The notes below the pieces were generated by a model. It was not told where the DNA came from. It saw only the letters and a list, made by a program, of their open reading frames with translations, and did not search any database. A DNA stretch of 24,433 nucleotides from Lachnospiraceae bacterium (GTDB taxonomy: Bacteria > Bacillota > Clostridia > Lachnospirales > Lachnospiraceae). A program made the translations under genes and the position numbers. This document shows, in pieces, positions 23,295 to 24,433 of the stretch; the stretch's first letter is position 1, and every line of letters begins with the position of its first letter. Location of the stretch: positions 1 through 24,433 of the forward strand of contig CAAFJI010000283.1 in NCBI GenBank assembly GCA_900763175.1, written 5' to 3'.

Positions 23295-23366
23295 GTTTAA
23301 CCTCCTTTAGTCCCAAAGCATAACTGCCTGCATCAGCAGTCATTTTCAAGTGACTCCTTAATATGG

Positions 23367-23396
23367 AAAAAGCATACCATAATCTGGTATGCTTTT
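23367..23396 (-). terminator. Terminator of the AraC regulator gene
   Basis: A perfect 12-bp stem (23368-23379 with 23385-23396, loop of 5) has a run of five Ts on the minus strand, 15 bases after the AraC stop. It sets the AraC gene apart from the DUF4867 gene, although read-through or a promoter in 23295-23366 is needed for the operon. I see no convincing -35/-10 pair there. Confidence 0.85.
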
Positions 23397-23411
23397 CGAC
23401 GGTTTTCTTGT

Positions 23412-24281
23412 CTAATCCATAGCACTTTTTTGACCTTTTAAATTATTTTGCAATTCACTGGGAAGCTTCCCGTACCGTTTCTGGAACTCTCTGGAAAATG
23501 CTCTGCTGCCTGCAAATCCATTGTCCAGGGCAATCTGGCTCACTGTATGGTCCGTACTTAACAGCTCACGGTAAGCATAAGACATCCGAATTTCCTGAAG
23601 ATAAGCCTTAAAATTGATTTTTGCATACTTTTTGAACATTCGTGACAAGTATGCATCCGAATATCCAAAAAGTGCAGCCATGTCTGACAACTTCAGTTCT
23701 TCCCTGTAATGTTCCCTCATATAGGTGGTAATTTTTGACAATGCATCCAGACGGCGGCTGTCCTGGATTTCCTCCTGTGCAGCTTCCGTTTCACGGTAAT
23801 CCCTTACCAGCAGATACAAAATATTGTAATACAGCGCCATTGTCCGGTATTCCCAGCCCTCAGCCTTTTTCTGATATACCTTGTAAAGTTCTTCAATAAA
23901 AAATGCTAGCTTCCGATTATCCGGTTCCTCAGAATTCTTATCTCTGGCTATGCGGGCCGCACTTGTAAAACGAATAAATCGCTGGGCTGTAAAATACCTT
24001 TCAAACTGTTTCAACGGAATCTGCAAAACCACCGTTTCGTTCTTATCTGGCGCATGGATGGAATGGATTTCGTTAGAATTAATAATGACCAGACCTCCGG
24101 CTTCCAGGGGATATTCCTCCTCGTTAAGGAAAAATGTCAGCCTTCCCTTCAGCACGGCAAATATTTCAATAGATGTATGCCAGTGTTTCTCCCTTTCATA
24201 ATTCCCATTCCCCCCCTCAAACAAAAACAACTTAAAGGGAAGTCCCTCATTTGGAATGATCAATTCATGCTGAAACTCCAT
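23412..24281 (-). CDS. AraC-family transcriptional regulator
   Basis: A 289-residue regulator. An N-terminal cupin sensor (about 15-95) shows H33 and H35 in KHWHTSIEIF and NSNEIHSIHAP (69-78). A helical linker follows, then the double helix-turn-helix AraC DNA-binding domain (about 180-280): LKLSDMAALFGYSDAYLSRMFKKY, given here as DMAALFGYSDAYLSRMF, and VSQIALDNGFAGSRAFSREF. GGAGG lies six bases before the ATG. It is upstream of, and on the same strand as, the DUF4867-isomerase-xylulokinase series, so it is the likely activator of these genes with a pentose as inducer. The operator is not identified. It lies 40 bases after another minus-strand gene. Confidence 0.93.
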   Translation of the reverse strand: MEFQHELIIPNEGLPFKLFLFEGGNGNYEREKHWHTSIEIFAVLKGRLTFFLNEEEYPLEAGGLVIINSNEIHSIHAPDKNETVVLQIPLKQFERYFTAQRFIRFTSAARIARDKNSEEPDNRKLAFFIEELYKVYQKKAEGWEYRTMALYYNILYLLVRDYRETEAAQEEIQDSRRLDALSKITTYMREHYREELKLSDMAALFGYSDAYLSRMFKKYAKINFKAYLQEIRMSYAYRELLSTDHTVSQIALDNGFAGSRAFSREFQKRYGKLPSELQNNLKGQKSAMD

Positions 24282-24321
24282 GCCTCGCCTCCTATCGTAC
24301 TGGCAGTCTGGTGCTTTTTCA

Positions 24322-24433
24322 TCATTTAGACGTGGAATTTTTCACCCTGTTCGTCTCTCTATTGTTTATTATTTTCAGAATATATTCTATTGCTGCCTGT
24401 TCCAGGTCTTCTTCCAGATTCTTTTCCTTGCTG
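24322..24433 (-). CDS. 3' end of a gene running off the right edge
   Basis: The minus-strand frame from 24432 to the TGA at 24322 gives 36 residues: a charged amphipathic helix (KEKNLEEDLEQAAIEYILK) and a basic tail ending in NSTSK. There is no start in the window. The charged-helix composition looks coding, and the other two frames are less plausible, with a stop in at least one. The family cannot be named. It would lie 40 bases upstream of the AraC gene and might be in the same transcript. Confidence 0.5.
   Translation of the reverse strand, partial: SKEKNLEEDLEQAAIEYILKIINNRETNRVKNSTSK

Noticed and set aside
1..24433. CRISPR array, tRNA or rRNA genes, prophage
   Set aside because: No regularly spaced repeats, tRNA-like folds, rRNA sequence or phage-type genes were seen.

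Overview
The window looks like a chromosomal stretch from a low-to-mid GC gut Firmicute of the Lachnospiraceae, probably Blautia or a close relative. This rests on the gene families (ZTP-riboswitch-controlled fhs, an L-fucose-isomerase-like pentose isomerase next to a DUF4867 gene and a xylulokinase, a rhodanese/TtcA-type fusion, choline-binding-like wall repeats), on strong AAGGAGG ribosome binding sites, on clear sigma-A promoters and on frequent Rho-independent terminators. There are no rRNA or tRNA genes, CRISPR arrays, phage genes or transposase genes.

Left part (1-5.4 kb). A minus-strand pair encodes a small membrane protein and a secreted fibronectin-III protein. It diverges from a plus-strand cassette of three genes: an XRE-like DNA-binding protein, a protein-kinase-fold protein with altered catalytic motifs, and a single-pass membrane protein with a large probably helical-repeat extracellular part. 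This cassette has its own promoter and terminator and is the best candidate for an undescribed signalling system. It is followed by a convergent gene for a secreted phosphodiester glycosidase anchored by wall-binding repeats.

Surface-polymer part (5.5-10.1 kb, minus strand). An acidic secreted protein of unknown role lies downstream of a tight two-gene operon, MBOAT acyltransferase then DHHW/AlgJ-like protein, which probably O-acetylates an exported polymer.

Metabolic part (10.3-19.3 kb). An FGGY sugar kinase and an L-threonine aldolase each have a clear promoter and a perfect hairpin in the leader. Next come a rhodanese-TtcA-like sulfur-transfer gene with a DUF1700 gene, then fhs behind a textbook ZTP riboswitch with terminator, purC on the opposite strand, and a Cof-type HAD phosphatase. 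Fhs and PurC meet in one-carbon and purine metabolism.

Right part (19.6-24.4 kb, minus strand). An AraC regulator, a DUF4867 cupin-like protein, an L-fucose-isomerase-family enzyme and a xylulokinase form a pentose-use cluster, most likely for D-xylose. The window ends in the 3' end of another gene.

Three palindromic elements of about 165 bp punctuate the region. Two are the same family in opposite orientation with TA at both ends. One of these sits inside the stem of the FGGY kinase terminator, and removing it restores a 20-bp stem ending exactly at seven Ts. The third has different arms but similar size and centre. Their reading frames create false proteins and false N-terminal extensions.
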